From: Saccharopolyspora rectivirgula DSM 43747
GTDB lineage: Bacteria; Actinomycetota; Actinomycetes; Mycobacteriales; Pseudonocardiaceae
Direction of reading: 5' to 3'
DNA length: 52,211 nucleotides
NCBI RefSeq assembly: GCF_000497205.1
Contig: NZ_AYJW01000028.1
Coordinates: 1 to 52,211 of the forward strand
Position numbers and translations under genes: made by a program
In this document: positions 19,588-30,567 of the stretch, piece by piece
Layout of the letters: every line of letters starts with the position of its first letter
Numbering within the stretch: the stretch's first letter is position 1
Notes under the pieces: model-generated
Databases searched by the model: none
The model's input: the letters and a program-made list of their open reading frames with translations, nothing else
Told to the model about the DNA's origin: nothing

Positions 19588-20610
19588 GTGAGCGTAGCTC
19601 AGCAGCGCAACCTTCGGTTGGTGCGGGACTTCCCCCGGGAGCCCGGGGTGCAGCTCGGGGACATCCACCTGCGCAACCGGTTGGTGACCTCCTCGAGCCT
19701 GCTCGGCTACGGCGTGGCCAACGCCAAGCTGGTGCCCTACGGGATGAGCCCCATCTCCCAGTTCGTCCCGCTGGAGCGGTTCGGTGCCGTCACCACCCGC
19801 ACGGTCACCGTCGAACCCCGGGAGGGCCACTTCACCACCCGCGACGTCTGGCCGTTGCGGGAGCTGCCCGCGCTGATCAAGAAGTACGGGCAGGCGCTGC
19901 GCCAGGTCGACGGCGGCTGGCTGAACGCCTTCGGCTGGTGCAACGTCGGCATCGACGCCTACCTGCGCGACTACTACCCGCGCACCCGCGAGCAGAACAC
20001 GATCATCTCGGTCGGCGGGTTCTCGGCGGAGGAGTTCGTCACCCTCGTCGACAAGATCAACGAGCGGGTGCCGGCCGGCGACATCGCGGCGGTCGAGTTC
20101 AACGTCTCCTGCCACAACGTCAACTTCGACTTCAACAAGATCATCGAATCGGTGCTGGTCGAGGCCGTGCCGCGCAGCAACCACCCGGTGATCTTGAAGC
20201 TGTCCCCGGACTACGACTACATCGCGCACGCCGAGCTGGCCGCCAAGCACGGTGTTTCGGCCTTGACCGCGATCAACACCGTCAAAGGGCTCCGGCTGGA
20301 CCCGGAAACCGGGGAGCCGCTGCTGAAGAACGGCTTCGGCGGCCTGTCCGGCCGGGCGATCAAGCCGATCGGGCTGCGCGTGGTCAAGGAGCTGCGGGAC
20401 GCGGGGGTCGCCCTGCCGATCATCGCCACCGGGGGCATCCGGAACTGGGACGACTGCCGGGAGTACTTCTGGGCCGGCGCTGACGCGGTGAGCCTGGGCA
20501 GCGCCGCTTGGTTCGCCAGCTACCCGGGGTACGCCCTTTCCCCGCTGCACGCCCTCCGGATTCGGAACCTGCTGCGGCGCATCGAGAACTACCAGCCGCC
20601 CGCTCGCTGA
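19588..20610 (+). CDS. Dihydroorotate dehydrogenase-like FMN enzyme
   Basis: 340 residues from the GTG at 19588, which has GGGAGGAC upstream. It is a flavin TIM barrel: FNVSCHN with Cys175 matches the catalytic-cysteine loop of class 1 dihydroorotate dehydrogenases (NxSCPN, here with His for Pro). FGGLSGRAIKPIGLRVV and IIATGGIRNWDDC...GADAVSLGSA are the C-terminal FMN-phosphate motifs. An insertion in the N-terminal half (around NAFGWCNVGIDAYLRDYYPRT) makes it longer than the usual 310 residues. Actinobacteria normally use a class 2 PyrD elsewhere, so this may act on another pyrimidine or dihydro substrate. Confidence 0.72.
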   Translation: MSVAQQRNLRLVRDFPREPGVQLGDIHLRNRLVTSSSLLGYGVANAKLVPYGMSPISQFVPLERFGAVTTRTVTVEPREGHFTTRDVWPLRELPALIKKYGQALRQVDGGWLNAFGWCNVGIDAYLRDYYPRTREQNTIISVGGFSAEEFVTLVDKINERVPAGDIAAVEFNVSCHNVNFDFNKIIESVLVEAVPRSNHPVILKLSPDYDYIAHAELAAKHGVSALTAINTVKGLRLDPETGEPLLKNGFGGLSGRAIKPIGLRVVKELRDAGVALPIIATGGIRNWDDCREYFWAGADAVSLGSAAWFASYPGYALSPLHALRIRNLLRRIENYQPPAR

Positions 20611-21015
20611 TCGCCTGCCGCGACGCCGGTGGCCCGTCCGCGCATCGCGGAGGAGGCGTTCGTCCTCCGGAGTGCGGTGCGCCGCGGGCCGCGGAGTTCG
20701 CCCCGCTGCCGGCGCCGGTCCGGCAGGGCGTCCAGTGGGGACGGGCCGCGGCGCGCCAGTCCCGCTCCGGCTGCGGAGCGAGGCGCCGCGCTGTCTCGGC
20801 GCGGCGGTCCGGTCGCCTGCTGAGCGCGTTCCGGCCCGAGCGGTTCCGCTCCGCCAGCTCCTCAACGCTCCTGCTCGCCCCGTTCGAGCGCCATCGCGCC
20901 CGGAGCGCCGGAATCCGATGGCGGAGAGTGCTCGGACCAGCACCGGTGGTGATGTTGCGCCCGGCTTCTCCCACACCATGACCGGCACGCGGGTTTGCGC
21001 ACGTAGGGTGGAAAC
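20611..21015. other. Intergenic region without a recognised gene
   Basis: 405 GC-rich bases between the dihydroorotate-dehydrogenase-like gene and uvrC. Open frames on both strands have no recognisable domain, no ribosome site and a composition typical of chance frames in GC-rich DNA. The only clear signal is the uvrC -10 element at 21004-21009. Confidence 0.55.
21004..21009 (+). promoter_or_regulatory. -10 element of a leaderless uvrC promoter
   Basis: TAGGGT is placed exactly 6 bases before the uvrC GTG at 21016, with no Shine-Dalgarno sequence between. The spacing is the same as at the YwaF-type gene, rpe and ctaA in this window. Confidence 0.55.
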
Positions 21016-23061
21016 GTGGCCGATCCGTCCACCTACCGACCTGCGCCCGGCACCATCCCGGACGAGCCGGGCGTGTACCGCTTCTACGACGACGCCGGCC
21101 GGGTGATCTACGTCGGCAAGGCGAAGAGCCTGCGCAGCAGGCTCTCGTCGTACTTCGCCGACCTGGCCACCCTGCATCCGCGCACCCGGCAGATGGTCAC
21201 CACCGCCGCCGGCGTCAAGTGGACCGTCGTCAGCACCGAGGTCGAGGCGCTGCAGCTGGAGTACTCCTGGATCAAGGAGTTCGACCCCAAGTTCAACGTC
21301 CGGTACCGCGACGACAAGTCCTACCCGGTGCTCGCGGTCACCTTGCACGAGGAGTTCCCGCGGCTGCACGTCTACCGGGGGCCGCGGCGCAAGGGGGTCC
21401 GGTACTTCGGGCCGTACGTGCACGCGTGGGCCATCCGGGAGACGCTCGACCTGCTGCTGCGGGTCTTCCCCGCGCGGACCTGCTCCAACGGGGTCTTCAA
21501 GCGCCATTCCCAGATCGGCCGGCCCTGCCTGCTCGGCTACATCGGCAAGTGCTCCGCCCCGTGCGTGGGGCGGGTCAGCGCCGAAGAGCACCGCCAGATC
21601 GTCGAGGACTTCTGCGAATTCCTGGCCGGGCGCACCGACCAGCTGGTGCGCCGGTTGGAGAAGAAGATGTGGCAGGCCTCCGAGGACCTCGACTTCGAGC
21701 GGGCCGCGCGGTTGCGGGACGACCTGGAAGCCCTGCGCCGAGCGATGGAGAAGCAGGCGGTGGTCTTCGGCGACGGCACCGACGCCGACGTGATCGCCTT
21801 CGCCGACGACGAGCTGGTGGCCGCGGTGCAGATCTTCCACGTGCGCGGCGGCCGGGTTCGCGGTCAGCGCGGCTGGGTCATCGACAAGGTCGAGGAGACC
21901 AGCATCGCGGCCTTGACCGCCCAGTTCCTCACCCAGTTCTACGGCGAGCAGTCGGCGCTGGCCGACCAGGCCGACGCCGGTGGCGGCACCCCGGTGCCCC
22001 GCGAGGTGCTGGTCCCCGAGCTTCCGGAGGACGCCGAGGCCATCGCCGACTGGCTCAGCGAGCTGCGCGGCAGCCGGGTGCGGTTGCGGGTGCCGCAGCG
22101 CGGGGACAAGCGCGCGCTCCTGGAAACCGTGGAGCGCAATGCGAAGGAAGGGCTGCAGCAGCACAAGCTGCGGCGGGCCGGGGACCTGACCGCGCGGTCG
22201 GCGGCGCTGCAAGAGCTGCAGGAGGCGTTGTCACTGGACAGCGCGCCGCTGCGGATCGAATGCGTGGACGTCAGCCACATCCAGGGCAGTGACGTGGTGG
22301 CTTCGCTGGTGGTGTTCGAGGACGGTGTTCCGCGCAAGCAGGAGTACCGGCGGTTCGCCATCCGGGACGGGGCCGAAGGCGGCGATGTCGGCTCGATCGC
22401 GGAAGTGGTCCGCCGCCGGTTCAACCGCTACCTCGCCGAAACCGGCAAGTCCTCGGGGGGTGCGCCGTCGGAGTCCGCTGCGGGGCAGGAGGAGGCCGCC
22501 GCGGGGCCGTCGCTGATCGATCCGGAGACCGGGCGGCCCAAGAAGTTCGCGTACCCGCCCAACCTGCTGCTCGTCGACGGCGGTGCGGCGCAGGCCAACG
22601 CGGCCGCGGACGCGCTGACCGAGCTCGGCATCACCGATGTCGCGGTGGCCGGACTGGCCAAGCGCTTGGAAGAGGTCTGGCTGCCCGCCGATCCGGACCC
22701 GGTGATCCTGCCGCGCACGAGCGAGGCGCTCTACCTGCTGCAGCGGGTCCGCGACGAGGCGCACCGCTTCGCCATCTCCTACCACCGGTCCAAGCGCTCC
22801 AAGCGCATGAAGAGCTCCACATTGGATGCCATTCCGGGGCTGGGGCAAGCTCGGCGGAAAGCGCTGCTCAAGCACTTCGGATCGGTGCGGAAGCTGCGCC
22901 AGGCGAGTGTGGAGGAAATAGCTGAAGTCCCGGGCTTCGGGCGCCGGCTGGCCGAGACCGTGCACTCGGCGCTGTCGGCAGAAGGGGGAACCGGACGGGG
23001 CCCGGAGGAGAACCGGGAACGTTCCGGTGTCGATATCGCTGAAGGGGAGAGCAGTGAGTGA
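21016..23061 (+). CDS. uvrC: Excinuclease ABC subunit C
   Basis: 681 residues. UvrC makes both incisions around a DNA lesion recognised by UvrAB. Domains in order: GIY-YIG nuclease ([22 protein letters not shown], residues about 17-38, given in part), a Cys-rich patch (CSNGVFKR...[16 protein letters not shown]), the UVR motif ([15 protein letters not shown], about 230), an RNase H-like second nuclease ([14 protein letters not shown]) and a C-terminal double helix-hairpin-helix ([28 protein letters not shown]). It has an extra linker of about 35 residues near 475-510. It heads uvrC-rapZ-yvcK-whiA. Confidence 0.97.
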   Translation: MADPSTYRPAPGTIPDEPGVYRFYDDAGRVIYVGKAKSLRSRLSSYFADLATLHPRTRQMVTTAAGVKWTVVSTEVEALQLEYSWIKEFDPKFNVRYRDDKSYPVLAVTLHEEFPRLHVYRGPRRKGVRYFGPYVHAWAIRETLDLLLRVFPARTCSNGVFKRHSQIGRPCLLGYIGKCSAPCVGRVSAEEHRQIVEDFCEFLAGRTDQLVRRLEKKMWQASEDLDFERAARLRDDLEALRRAMEKQAVVFGDGTDADVIAFADDELVAAVQIFHVRGGRVRGQRGWVIDKVEETSIAALTAQFLTQFYGEQSALADQADAGGGTPVPREVLVPELPEDAEAIADWLSELRGSRVRLRVPQRGDKRALLETVERNAKEGLQQHKLRRAGDLTARSAALQELQEALSLDSAPLRIECVDVSHIQGSDVVASLVVFEDGVPRKQEYRRFAIRDGAEGGDVGSIAEVVRRRFNRYLAETGKSSGGAPSESAAGQEEAAAGPSLIDPETGRPKKFAYPPNLLLVDGGAAQANAAADALTELGITDVAVAGLAKRLEEVWLPADPDPVILPRTSEALYLLQRVRDEAHRFAISYHRSKRSKRMKSSTLDAIPGLGQARRKALLKHFGSVRKLRQASVEEIAEVPGFGRRLAETVHSALSAEGGTGRGPEENRERSGVDIAEGESSE

Positions 23062-23932
23062 AGAACATGCCGGTATCGAGGTCGCGGTGGTCAGCGGCCT
23101 TTCCGGTGCGGGACGCAGTACGGCGGCCAAGTGCCTGGAGGACCTGGGCTGGTTCGTGGTGGACAACCTGCCCCCGGAGTTGATCGCCACGATGGTGGAC
23201 CTGGGCGCCCGCTCCAGCGGCGCGGTCACCCGGGTGGCCGTGGTGATGGACGTGCGCAGCCGGGCTTTCACCGAAGACCTCGGCGCGGTCATCAAGGACC
23301 TGGACGCGCGCGGGTACAAGCCGAAGGTGCTTTTCCTGGAAGCCACCGACGAAGTGCTGATCCGCCGTTTCGAGCAGGTGCGGCGCGGCCATCCGCTGCA
23401 GGGGGACGGCCGGCTCGCCGACGGCATAGCCGCGGAACGCTCCTTGCTGTCCAAGCTCCGCTCCGAGGCCGACCTCGTCTTGGACACCACGGGCCTGTCG
23501 GTGCACCAGCTGCGGGCGAAGATCGAAGACGCGTTCGGGACCGAGGCCACCACCCGCACCAAGGTCACCGTGCTGTCCTTCGGCTACAAGTACGGGCTGC
23601 CGATGGACGCCGACCTGGTGATGGACTGCCGCTTCCTGCCTAACCCGTTCTGGATCCCCGAATTGCGTGAATTCAACGGGCTGGACGAGGAAGTGCGCAA
23701 TTATGTGCTCGGTCAAGAAGGGGCTGAGGAGTTCCTCCAGAGCTACCAGCAGTTGCTGCGGCTGGTGGGCGCCGGTTATCACCGCGAGGGCAAGCGCTAC
23801 CTGACGCTGGCGCTGGGCTGCACCGGTGGCAAGCACCGGAGCGTGGCGCTCGCCGAGGAGCTGGCCCGGCGGCTGGCCGAGGACGACGGGATGACGGTCA
23901 AGACGGTGCATCGGGACCTGGGGCGCGAGTGA
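23054..23932 (+). CDS. rapZ: RNase adapter / nucleotide-binding protein RapZ
   Basis: 292 residues. The Walker A loop is GLSGAGRS (15-22), with Arg in place of the usual Lys, a variant often seen in actinobacterial members. Walker B-like segments and the C-terminal [16 protein letters not shown] form the ligand-binding C-terminal domain. In E. coli RapZ controls glucosamine-6-phosphate synthase through small RNAs; in actinobacteria the role is not settled. The GTG start has AAGGGGAGA and overlaps the end of uvrC by 8 bases. The rapZ-yvcK-whiA trio is conserved in Gram-positive bacteria. Confidence 0.93.
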   Translation: MSEEHAGIEVAVVSGLSGAGRSTAAKCLEDLGWFVVDNLPPELIATMVDLGARSSGAVTRVAVVMDVRSRAFTEDLGAVIKDLDARGYKPKVLFLEATDEVLIRRFEQVRRGHPLQGDGRLADGIAAERSLLSKLRSEADLVLDTTGLSVHQLRAKIEDAFGTEATTRTKVTVLSFGYKYGLPMDADLVMDCRFLPNPFWIPELREFNGLDEEVRNYVLGQEGAEEFLQSYQQLLRLVGAGYHREGKRYLTLALGCTGGKHRSVALAEELARRLAEDDGMTVKTVHRDLGRE

Positions 23933-24912
23933 GCATTGAAGATGGCGCAGGCCCGCTTCGGGCGGTGGCCCTGGGCGGCGGGCACGGTCTGCAGGCCACT
24001 TTGGCCGCGTTGCGCAGGATCACCACGGACGTGACCGCGGTGGTCACCGTGGCCGACGACGGCGGTTCGTCGGGGCGGTTGCGCCGGGAGCTCGGCATGC
24101 TGCCACCCGGTGACCTGCGCAAGGCGCTGGCGGCGTTGGCCGGTGAGGACGATTCGGAGCGGCTGTGGGCCACGTTGTTCGAACACCGCTTCGGCGGCAA
24201 CGGCGCGCTGGCCGGTCACGCGGTCGGGAACCTGGTGCTCGCCGGCCTGCTGGACATCCTGCAGGACCCGGTGGAGGTGCTGGACCACGCTTGCCGGCTG
24301 TTGGGGGTGCGGGGCCGCGTGCTGCCGATGTCCACCCTGCCGCTGGACATGGAAGCCGACGTGGTCGGGTTGGACTCCGACCCGGACGCGGTGCGGACCA
24401 TTCGGGGGCAGGTGGCCATCGCAACCACGCCCGGTCGGGTGAAACAAGTGCGGTTGTACGCCACCGGATCGGAGCAGCCGATCGCGTGCCCGGAAGCGGT
24501 CCAGGCGGTGTTGGACGCCGATCTGGTGTTGCTCGGCCCGGGCTCGTGGTTCACCAGTGTGCTGCCTCATCTGCTGGTTCCGGAGTTGCACGAGGCACTG
24601 GTCAACACCAAGGCCAGCCGAGTGGTGATCCTCAACCTCGTCCCTCAACCAGGTGAGACCGCGGGTTTCTCACCCGAGCAGCATTTGGACGTACTCTCGC
24701 AGCACGCGCCGCGGCTGCGGGTCGATGCGGTGCTGGCCGATGTCGACTCCGTGCCCACTCCGGACCGTCTCCGCTCGGCTGCGGAGGGGTTGGGTGCGCG
24801 GACCGTGCTCGACAAGGTGGCTTCTCCGCAGGCGCCGGGGCGGCACGAACCGCAGGCACTGGCGGCGAGCCTGAAGGCCGCGTTGGAGAGGAGGACAGAC
24901 CGGTGGCGATGA
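23929..24912 (+). CDS. yvcK: YvcK/CofD-like protein (GlmM/UDP-sugar related regulator)
   Basis: 327 residues of the 2-phospho-L-lactate-transferase-like fold. Signature motifs are [28 protein letters not shown] and the later [17 protein letters not shown]. In Bacillus and mycobacteria the YvcK/CuvA protein binds UDP-sugars and supports cell-wall synthesis on gluconeogenic carbon. The GTG overlaps the rapZ stop (GTGA), so the two are probably translated together. The gene before (rapZ) also ties to amino-sugar metabolism in other bacteria, so a common role in wall precursor supply is plausible. Confidence 0.92.
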   Translation: MSIEDGAGPLRAVALGGGHGLQATLAALRRITTDVTAVVTVADDGGSSGRLRRELGMLPPGDLRKALAALAGEDDSERLWATLFEHRFGGNGALAGHAVGNLVLAGLLDILQDPVEVLDHACRLLGVRGRVLPMSTLPLDMEADVVGLDSDPDAVRTIRGQVAIATTPGRVKQVRLYATGSEQPIACPEAVQAVLDADLVLLGPGSWFTSVLPHLLVPELHEALVNTKASRVVILNLVPQPGETAGFSPEQHLDVLSQHAPRLRVDAVLADVDSVPTPDRLRSAAEGLGARTVLDKVASPQAPGRHEPQALAASLKAALERRTDRWR

Positions 24913-25889
24913 CCGCAGCGGTCAAGGACGAGTTGAGCAGGTTGCCGGTGGCCAAGACCTGCTGTCGACGTGCTGAAGTGTCCTCTTTGCTGCGCTTCGC
25001 GGGCGGACTCCACATCGTCGCCGGACGTGTCGTGGTCGAGGCCGAAGTGGACAGCGGTTCCACGGCGCGTCGGCTGCGCAAGGAAATCCACGACTTGTAC
25101 GGGCACCGCTCCGACGTCCACGTGATCACCTCCGGCGGGCTGCGCAAGGGCACCCGGTACGTGGTCCGGGTCGTCAAGGACGGCGAGGCGCTGGCCCGGC
25201 AGACCGGTCTGCTGGACTCCCGCGGCCGCCCGGTCCGGGGGCTGCCGGCGCACGTGGTCTCCGGCGGCGCCTGCGACTCCGAGGCCGCGTGGCGCGGGGC
25301 GTTCCTGGCGCACGGATCGCTGACCGAACCGGGGCGTTCCTCGTCGCTCGAGGTCACCTGCCCCGGACCGGAGGCGGCGCTGGCCCTGGTCGGCGCTGCC
25401 CGGCGGATCGGCATCCAGGCCAAGTCCCGGGAAGTCCGCGGAGCCGACCGGGTGGTGGTGCGCGACGGTGACGCCATCGGGGCGCTGCTGACCCGCCTCG
25501 GGGCGCACTCCAGCGTGCTGACCTGGGAGGAGCGCCGGGTGCGCCGGGAAGTGCGGGCCACCGCCAACCGGCTGGCCAACTTCGACGACGCGAACCTGCG
25601 CCGTTCGGCTCGGGCCGCGGTGGCCGCTGCGGCCCGCGTGGAGCGGGCGTTGGAACTGCTCGGTTCCTCCGCTCCCGAGCACTTGATGAACGCCGGCAAG
25701 CTGCGGTTGACCTACCGGCAGGCCTCGCTGGAGGAGCTCGGTCGGCTGGCGGACCCGCCGATGACCAAGGACGCGGTGGCCGGGCGGATCCGGCGGTTGC
25801 TGGCGATGGCGGACAAGAAGGCGCGGGAGCTGGGGGTGCCGAACACCGAGTCCGCGGTGACGCCGGAGCTGCTGGAAGCAGAGCTCTAG
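24903..25889 (+). CDS. whiA: Sporulation/cell division regulator WhiA
   Basis: 328 residues. The N-terminal two-thirds is the WhiA homing-endonuclease-like (LAGLIDADG-derived) fold, starting with [11 protein letters not shown] and [17 protein letters not shown]. The C-terminal helix-turn-helix is [33 protein letters not shown] (given in part: [15 protein letters not shown]). In Streptomyces WhiA works with WhiB to switch on sporulation septation genes. The GTG at 24903 follows GAGGAGG. An ATG at 24909 overlapping the yvcK stop is an alternative. It is the last gene of the uvrC operon. Confidence 0.95.
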   Translation: MAMTAAVKDELSRLPVAKTCCRRAEVSSLLRFAGGLHIVAGRVVVEAEVDSGSTARRLRKEIHDLYGHRSDVHVITSGGLRKGTRYVVRVVKDGEALARQTGLLDSRGRPVRGLPAHVVSGGACDSEAAWRGAFLAHGSLTEPGRSSSLEVTCPGPEAALALVGAARRIGIQAKSREVRGADRVVVRDGDAIGALLTRLGAHSSVLTWEERRVRREVRATANRLANFDDANLRRSARAAVAAAARVERALELLGSSAPEHLMNAGKLRLTYRQASLEELGRLADPPMTKDAVAGRIRRLLAMADKKARELGVPNTESAVTPELLEAEL

Positions 25890-25914
25890 CCGCTGTTCCG
25901 CGGGGTCGCCGAGC

Positions 25915-25954
25915 GGGAACGGTGCAGAGAGATTGATCACTCCGGGCCGTTCCC
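25915..25954 (+). terminator. Hairpin after whiA
   Basis: Perfect 8-bp arms GGGAACGG (25915-25922) and CCGTTCCC (25947-25954) flank a 24-base loop, starting 26 bases after the whiA stop. It is a probable end of the uvrC-whiA unit, though it lacks a U-tract. Confidence 0.5.
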
Positions 25955-26100
25955 CACCACCCCCGCAGGTGATGATGTTCTCCCTGGTCAATGCGCCTTT
26001 TCCGGGGCGGACCGGAGACCCCGCGAGCCACATTGGCCCGTGCTGCAACGCGGGGTGAAACCTGCAACGCCCGCCCAAGCGGAACTTCCGCGCAGGCAGA

Positions 26101-27183
<1,083 letters not shown>

Positions 27184-27206
27184 TCAAGTCCTCGGTGTAC
27201 CGGAAG

Positions 27207-27243
27207 GCCCGCACGAGCACGATCGGGTGCCCGTGCGGGCTTT
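27207..27243 (+). terminator. Strong hairpin between gap and pgk
   Basis: A 9-bp stem (GCCCGCACG, 27207-27215, with CGTGCGGGC, 27232-27240) continues after one mismatch into GCAC/GTGC, with a 6-base loop, and is followed by TTT. It lies 24 bases after the gap stop and 23 bases before the pgk start, so it can end or weaken read-through from gap, or stabilise the 3' end of its message. Confidence 0.7.
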
Positions 27244-27265
27244 CGGCGGAAAAATGGAGCAGACC

Positions 27266-28468
27266 GTGAAGAATCTCGACGATCTGCTGTCCGAGGGCGT
27301 TCGGGGGCGGCGTGTGCTCGTGCGCGCCGACCTCAACGTGCCGCTGGACGGCGAGCGGATCACTGACGACGGTCGGGTGCGGGCTTCGCTGCCGACCTTG
27401 CGCAAGCTCACCGAGGCCGGTGCCCGGGTCGTGGTCACCGCCCACCTGGGGCGCCCGAAGGGAACACCGGACCCCCAGTTCTCCTTGGCCCCGGTGGCGC
27501 GCCGGCTGTCCGAGCTGCTCGGTGCCGAAGTCGCGTTCGCCACCGACCTCGTCGGGGAATCGGCGAAGTCCGTGGTGGCCGGGCTGTCCGACGGGGCGGT
27601 GGCCCTGCTGGAGAACGTCCGGTTCGACGCGCGGGAGACCAGCAAGGACGAGCAGGAGCGCGGTGCGCTGGCCGACGAGCTGGCGGCGCTGGTCGGGCCG
27701 GACGCGGCGTTCGTGTCCGACGGCTTCGGGGTGGTGCACCGCAAGCAGGCCTCCGTCTACGACGTGGCCAAGCGGTTGCCGGCCTACGCCGGTGGCCTGG
27801 TCCTGTCCGAGGTGGAGGTGCTGCGCACCCTCACCGGAGACCCGAAGCGCCCCTACGCCGTGGTGCTCGGCGGTTCGAAGGTCTCCGACAAGCTGGGGGT
27901 CATCCAGGCGCTGCTGCCCAAGGTGGACAAGCTGCTGATCGGCGGTGGCATGGCCTACACGTTCCTGGCGGCCCAGGGCCACGACGTGGGCAAGTCCCTG
28001 CTGCAGGAGGACCAGCTGGACAACACCCGCCAGCTGCTCGCCGAGCACGGGGACAAGCTGGTGCTGCCGGTCGACGTGGTGGTCGCGGACCGGTTCGCCG
28101 CGGACGCGCAGAAGCGGACCGTCGGGGTCGACGAGATCCCGGCGGACTGGATGGGGCTGGACATCGGTCCGCGCAGCGTCGAGCTGTTCTCCGGCATCCT
28201 CGCCGAAGCGCGCACCGTGTTCTGGAACGGCCCGGCCGGTGTGTTCGAGTTCGAGGCGTTCGCCGACGGCACCCGCGGGATCGCGCAGGCCATTGTGGAC
28301 TCCGACGCGTTCAGCGTGGTCGGCGGCGGTGACTCGGCCGCGGCGGTGCGCACCCTCGGTTTGCCCGAGGCGGGCTTCTCGCACATCTCCACCGGCGGTG
28401 GTGCTTCGCTGGAGTTCCTGGAGGGCAAGCAGCTGCCCGGGGTTGCCGTGCTGGAGGGTGAGGGCTGA
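27266..28468 (+). CDS. pgk: Phosphoglycerate kinase
   Basis: 400 residues. It transfers phosphate from 1,3-bisphosphoglycerate to [35 protein letters not shown] and the C-terminal [15 protein letters not shown] with [18 protein letters not shown] are the classic substrate and nucleotide motifs. The GTG at 27266 (M-KNLDDLL) is chosen because GGAG lies at a good distance and the product begins as PGK proteins usually do. An ATG at 27254 adds four residues. The stop overlaps the tpiA ATG by one base. Confidence 0.96.
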   Translation: MKNLDDLLSEGVRGRRVLVRADLNVPLDGERITDDGRVRASLPTLRKLTEAGARVVVTAHLGRPKGTPDPQFSLAPVARRLSELLGAEVAFATDLVGESAKSVVAGLSDGAVALLENVRFDARETSKDEQERGALADELAALVGPDAAFVSDGFGVVHRKQASVYDVAKRLPAYAGGLVLSEVEVLRTLTGDPKRPYAVVLGGSKVSDKLGVIQALLPKVDKLLIGGGMAYTFLAAQGHDVGKSLLQEDQLDNTRQLLAEHGDKLVLPVDVVVADRFAADAQKRTVGVDEIPADWMGLDIGPRSVELFSGILAEARTVFWNGPAGVFEFEAFADGTRGIAQAIVDSDAFSVVGGGDSAAAVRTLGLPEAGFSHISTGGGASLEFLEGKQLPGVAVLEGEG

Positions 28469-29253
28469 TGGCCAGGAAGCCGTTGATCGCCGGCAACTGG
28501 AAGATGAACCTCAACCACCTGGAGGCGATCGCCCTGGTGCAGAAGGTCGCCTTCGCGTTGCCGGAGAAGTACTTCGACAAGGTCGAGGTGGCGGTGCTGC
28601 CCCCGTTCACCGACATCCGCAGCGTGCAGACGCTGGTGGACGGGGACAAGCTGCTGTTGAAGTACGGCGCCCAGGACATCTCGGCGCACGACTCCGGGGC
28701 GTACACCGGTGAGGTCTCCGGCCCGATGCTGGCCAAGCTCGGCTGCACCTACGTCGTCGTCGGGCACTCCGAGCGCCGCGAGTACCACGCCGAGACCGAC
28801 GAGCTCGTCAACCGCAAGGTGCGGGCAGCTCTCAAGCACGAGCTGAGCCCGATCCTCTGCGTGGGCGAGCAGTTGGAGGTCCGGGAAGCCGGCAACCACG
28901 TGGACCACTGCACCGCTCAGCTCATCGCCGGTCTCAAGGGGCTGAAGGCCGAGCAGGTGCGGCAGGTCGTGGTGGCGTACGAGCCGGTGTGGGCCATCGG
29001 CACCGGCAAGGTGGCCACCGCTGCCGACGCCCAGGAGGTGTGCGCAGCTCTCCGCGCGGCGCTGGCGGACAAGTACGGCCAGGAGATCGCCGATGAGGTG
29101 CGGGTGCTCTACGGCGGGTCGGTGAAGTCCAGCAACATCGGTGAACTGATCGCCCAGTCGGACATCGACGGCGCGCTGGTCGGCGGTGCCAGCCTCAACG
29201 GCGATGAGTTCGCTAAGCTGAGCGCGATTGCCGCTGGCGGGCCGCTCCCTTGA
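28468..29253 (+). CDS. tpiA: Triosephosphate isomerase
   Basis: 261 residues. It interconverts dihydroxyacetone phosphate and glyceraldehyde-3-phosphate. Lys12 in GNWKMN, His100 in VVGHSERR and Glu172 in [12 protein letters not shown] are the catalytic residues, and LYGGSVK is the phosphate loop. TGATG overlap with pgk shows translational coupling. A 12-bp perfect terminator stem follows 13 bases after the stop. Confidence 0.97.
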   Translation: MARKPLIAGNWKMNLNHLEAIALVQKVAFALPEKYFDKVEVAVLPPFTDIRSVQTLVDGDKLLLKYGAQDISAHDSGAYTGEVSGPMLAKLGCTYVVVGHSERREYHAETDELVNRKVRAALKHELSPILCVGEQLEVREAGNHVDHCTAQLIAGLKGLKAEQVRQVVVAYEPVWAIGTGKVATAADAQEVCAALRAALADKYGQEIADEVRVLYGGSVKSSNIGELIAQSDIDGALVGGASLNGDEFAKLSAIAAGGPLP

Positions 29254-29265
29254 GATGCGTCTCGC

Positions 29266-29297
29266 ACGGCCGCCGGATCGATCGGTCCGGCGGCCGT
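29266..29297 (+). terminator. Terminator after tpiA
   Basis: Perfect 12-bp stem (ACGGCCGCCGGA with TCCGGCGGCCGT) with an 8-base loop, then a short T-containing tail (CGCTTGTT). It closes the gap-pgk-tpiA cluster. Confidence 0.8.
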
Positions 29298-29403
29298 CGC
29301 TTGTTCCTGGTCCACTCCCCGCCCGGTAGCCTCTGGTCCGGAGTGTGAGACCGTGAGTGACGGCAATGGGTGGGTGGATGTCCACACACTGCCAGCAGCC
29401 CGG

Positions 29404-29409
29404 TACTCT
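29404..29409 (+). promoter_or_regulatory. -10 element upstream of secG
   Basis: TACTCT (TAnnnT) lies 32 bases ahead of the secG ATG, leaving a short leader with an AGGA ribosome site. Confidence 0.4.
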
Positions 29410-29441
29410 AAGTTGCGAACCGCTGTGCGAACGAGGACGCC

Positions 29442-29675
29442 ATGATTGTTTTCCTGCAGGCCATGCTGATCATCACGAGCGTGCTGCTGGTGCTGCTGGT
29501 GCTGCTGCACCGGGCCAAGGGCGGCGGGCTTTCCTCGCTATTCGGTGGCGGTATGCAGTCCAGTCTGGCCGGCTCCAGCGTGGCGGAGAAGAACCTCGAC
29601 CGCTTGACGCTGTTCGTGATGGCGCTGTGGGTCATCGCGATCGTCGGAGTCGGCCTGCTGATCAAACTCGGTTGA
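29442..29675 (+). CDS. secG: Preprotein translocase subunit SecG
   Basis: 77 residues with two membrane helices (about 3-22 and 53-74) joined by a loop carrying AKGGGLSSLFGGG, the SecG signature. SecG is the small, accessory subunit of the SecYEG channel. Position after gap-pgk-tpiA is conserved in actinobacteria. The ATG is preceded by AGGACG. Confidence 0.95.
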   Translation: MIVFLQAMLIITSVLLVLLVLLHRAKGGGLSSLFGGGMQSSLAGSSVAEKNLDRLTLFVMALWVIAIVGVGLLIKLG

Positions 29676-29720
29676 CCGGATCAGTGCCTGATTACCCGGG
29701 CCGCTTGGTGGTGAGGAACG

Positions 29721-30065
29721 ATGACTGGCGGGAACGCCATTCGCGGTACCCGTGTGGGGGCAGGCCCCGTGGTGAACGAGTCGGAGCGGGGGCAGTCGGC
29801 ACCGCGTCAGCGGGTGGACTACTGGTGCGCGAACGGCCACCACATCCGTCCGTGGTTCGCGCTGGACGCTGAGATCCCCGCGGAGTGGGATTGTCCGCGC
29901 TGCGGTTTTCCCGCCGGTCGGGATCCGGAGAATCCACCTGCGCCGCCGCGGAACGAGCCGTACAAGACCCACCTGGCCTACGTGCAGGAGCGGCGCACCG
30001 ATGAGGAGGGCATGGCGCTGGTGGAGGAGGCGCTGCGCAAACTCCGCGAGCGGCGCGGTTACTGA
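29721..30065 (+). CDS. rbpA: RNA polymerase-binding protein RbpA
   Basis: 114 residues. The N-terminal GGNAIRGTRVGAG, core zinc motif (YWCANGHHIRPWF and WDCPRCGFPAG) and C-terminal YKTHLAYVQERR match RbpA closely. RbpA is actinobacteria-specific. It binds the housekeeping sigma factor and the polymerase beta subunit to stabilise open promoter complexes. The C-terminal Sigma-interaction helix is ALVEEALRKLRERR. It lies 45 bases after secG on the same strand; the ATG lacks a strong ribosome site. Confidence 0.93.
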   Translation: MTGGNAIRGTRVGAGPVVNESERGQSAPRQRVDYWCANGHHIRPWFALDAEIPAEWDCPRCGFPAGRDPENPPAPPRNEPYKTHLAYVQERRTDEEGMALVEEALRKLRERRGY

Positions 30066-30077
30066 GCTGCGCTGGTG

Positions 30078-30097
30078 CCGGGGAGGGCTGCCCGGCT
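30078..30097. terminator. Short hairpin between rbpA and the convergent MarR gene
   Basis: GCCGGG (30078-30083) pairs with CCCGGC (30092-30097) around an 8-base loop. It lies just after the rbpA stop and touches the stop codon of the opposite MarR gene. Short, so moderate support only. Confidence 0.4.
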
Positions 30098-30566
30098 AGT
30101 CGAGTTCGATGTCCTCGAGCGCGGCGAGCATGGTGCGCAGCACCCGGAGGGTGGCTTCGACGTCGGTGTCGGTGATGTCGCTGGCTATCCGCCCCAGCAG
30201 TTGCTGTTCTCGCTGTTCAACGGCGGTGAACGTGGCGTGCCCGGTCGCTGTGAGGCCGATCAGGGGCGAGCGGCGGTGCGCCGGGTTGGGGAGGAGCTCC
30301 ACGAATTCCTGTTGCCGGGCTTGGTTGACCGTTCGTTGCACGAATTGCCGGCTCAGGCCGAGCGAGCGGGCGATTTGCGGCACCGTTGCGGCTCGTCCGG
30401 TTCTGTCGAGGTACTCCAGCAGGGCGCGCACTGCCACGGGAATCCCCTTCTGGGAGGGGTGCTGCTCGATCGCGCGGACTGCGCGCCGGTAGAGCGGGCC
30501 GACGACGGAGTACACCTCGGCCAGGCGGGGGCCCAGCTCTTCCGGAGGCAGAGGTTTGCCAGCCAT
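30096..30566 (-). CDS. MarR-family transcriptional regulator
   Basis: 156 residues. The winged helix is ATVPQIARSLGLSRQFVQRTVNQARQQEFVEL (about 60-91, given in part: QIARSLGLSRQFVQRTV), with the wing NPAHRRSPLIGLT and an acidic C-terminal dimer helix. The ATG at 30566 follows a TAGGGT -10 (30581-30586, minus strand). A perfect 13-bp palindrome lies between that -10 and the start codon, so it is probably autoregulated. It is divergent from an alpha/beta hydrolase, which is the likely target. Confidence 0.88.
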   Translation of the reverse strand: MAGKPLPPEELGPRLAEVYSVVGPLYRRAVRAIEQHPSQKGIPVAVRALLEYLDRTGRAATVPQIARSLGLSRQFVQRTVNQARQQEFVELLPNPAHRRSPLIGLTATGHATFTAVEQREQQLLGRIASDITDTDVEATLRVLRTMLAALEDIELD

Positions 30567-30567
30567 G

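Noticed and set aside
20420-20974. Minus-strand frame in the gap before uvrC
   Set aside because: No ribosome site and a low-complexity Arg/Ala/Pro composition; part of it lies opposite the dihydroorotate-dehydrogenase-like gene.
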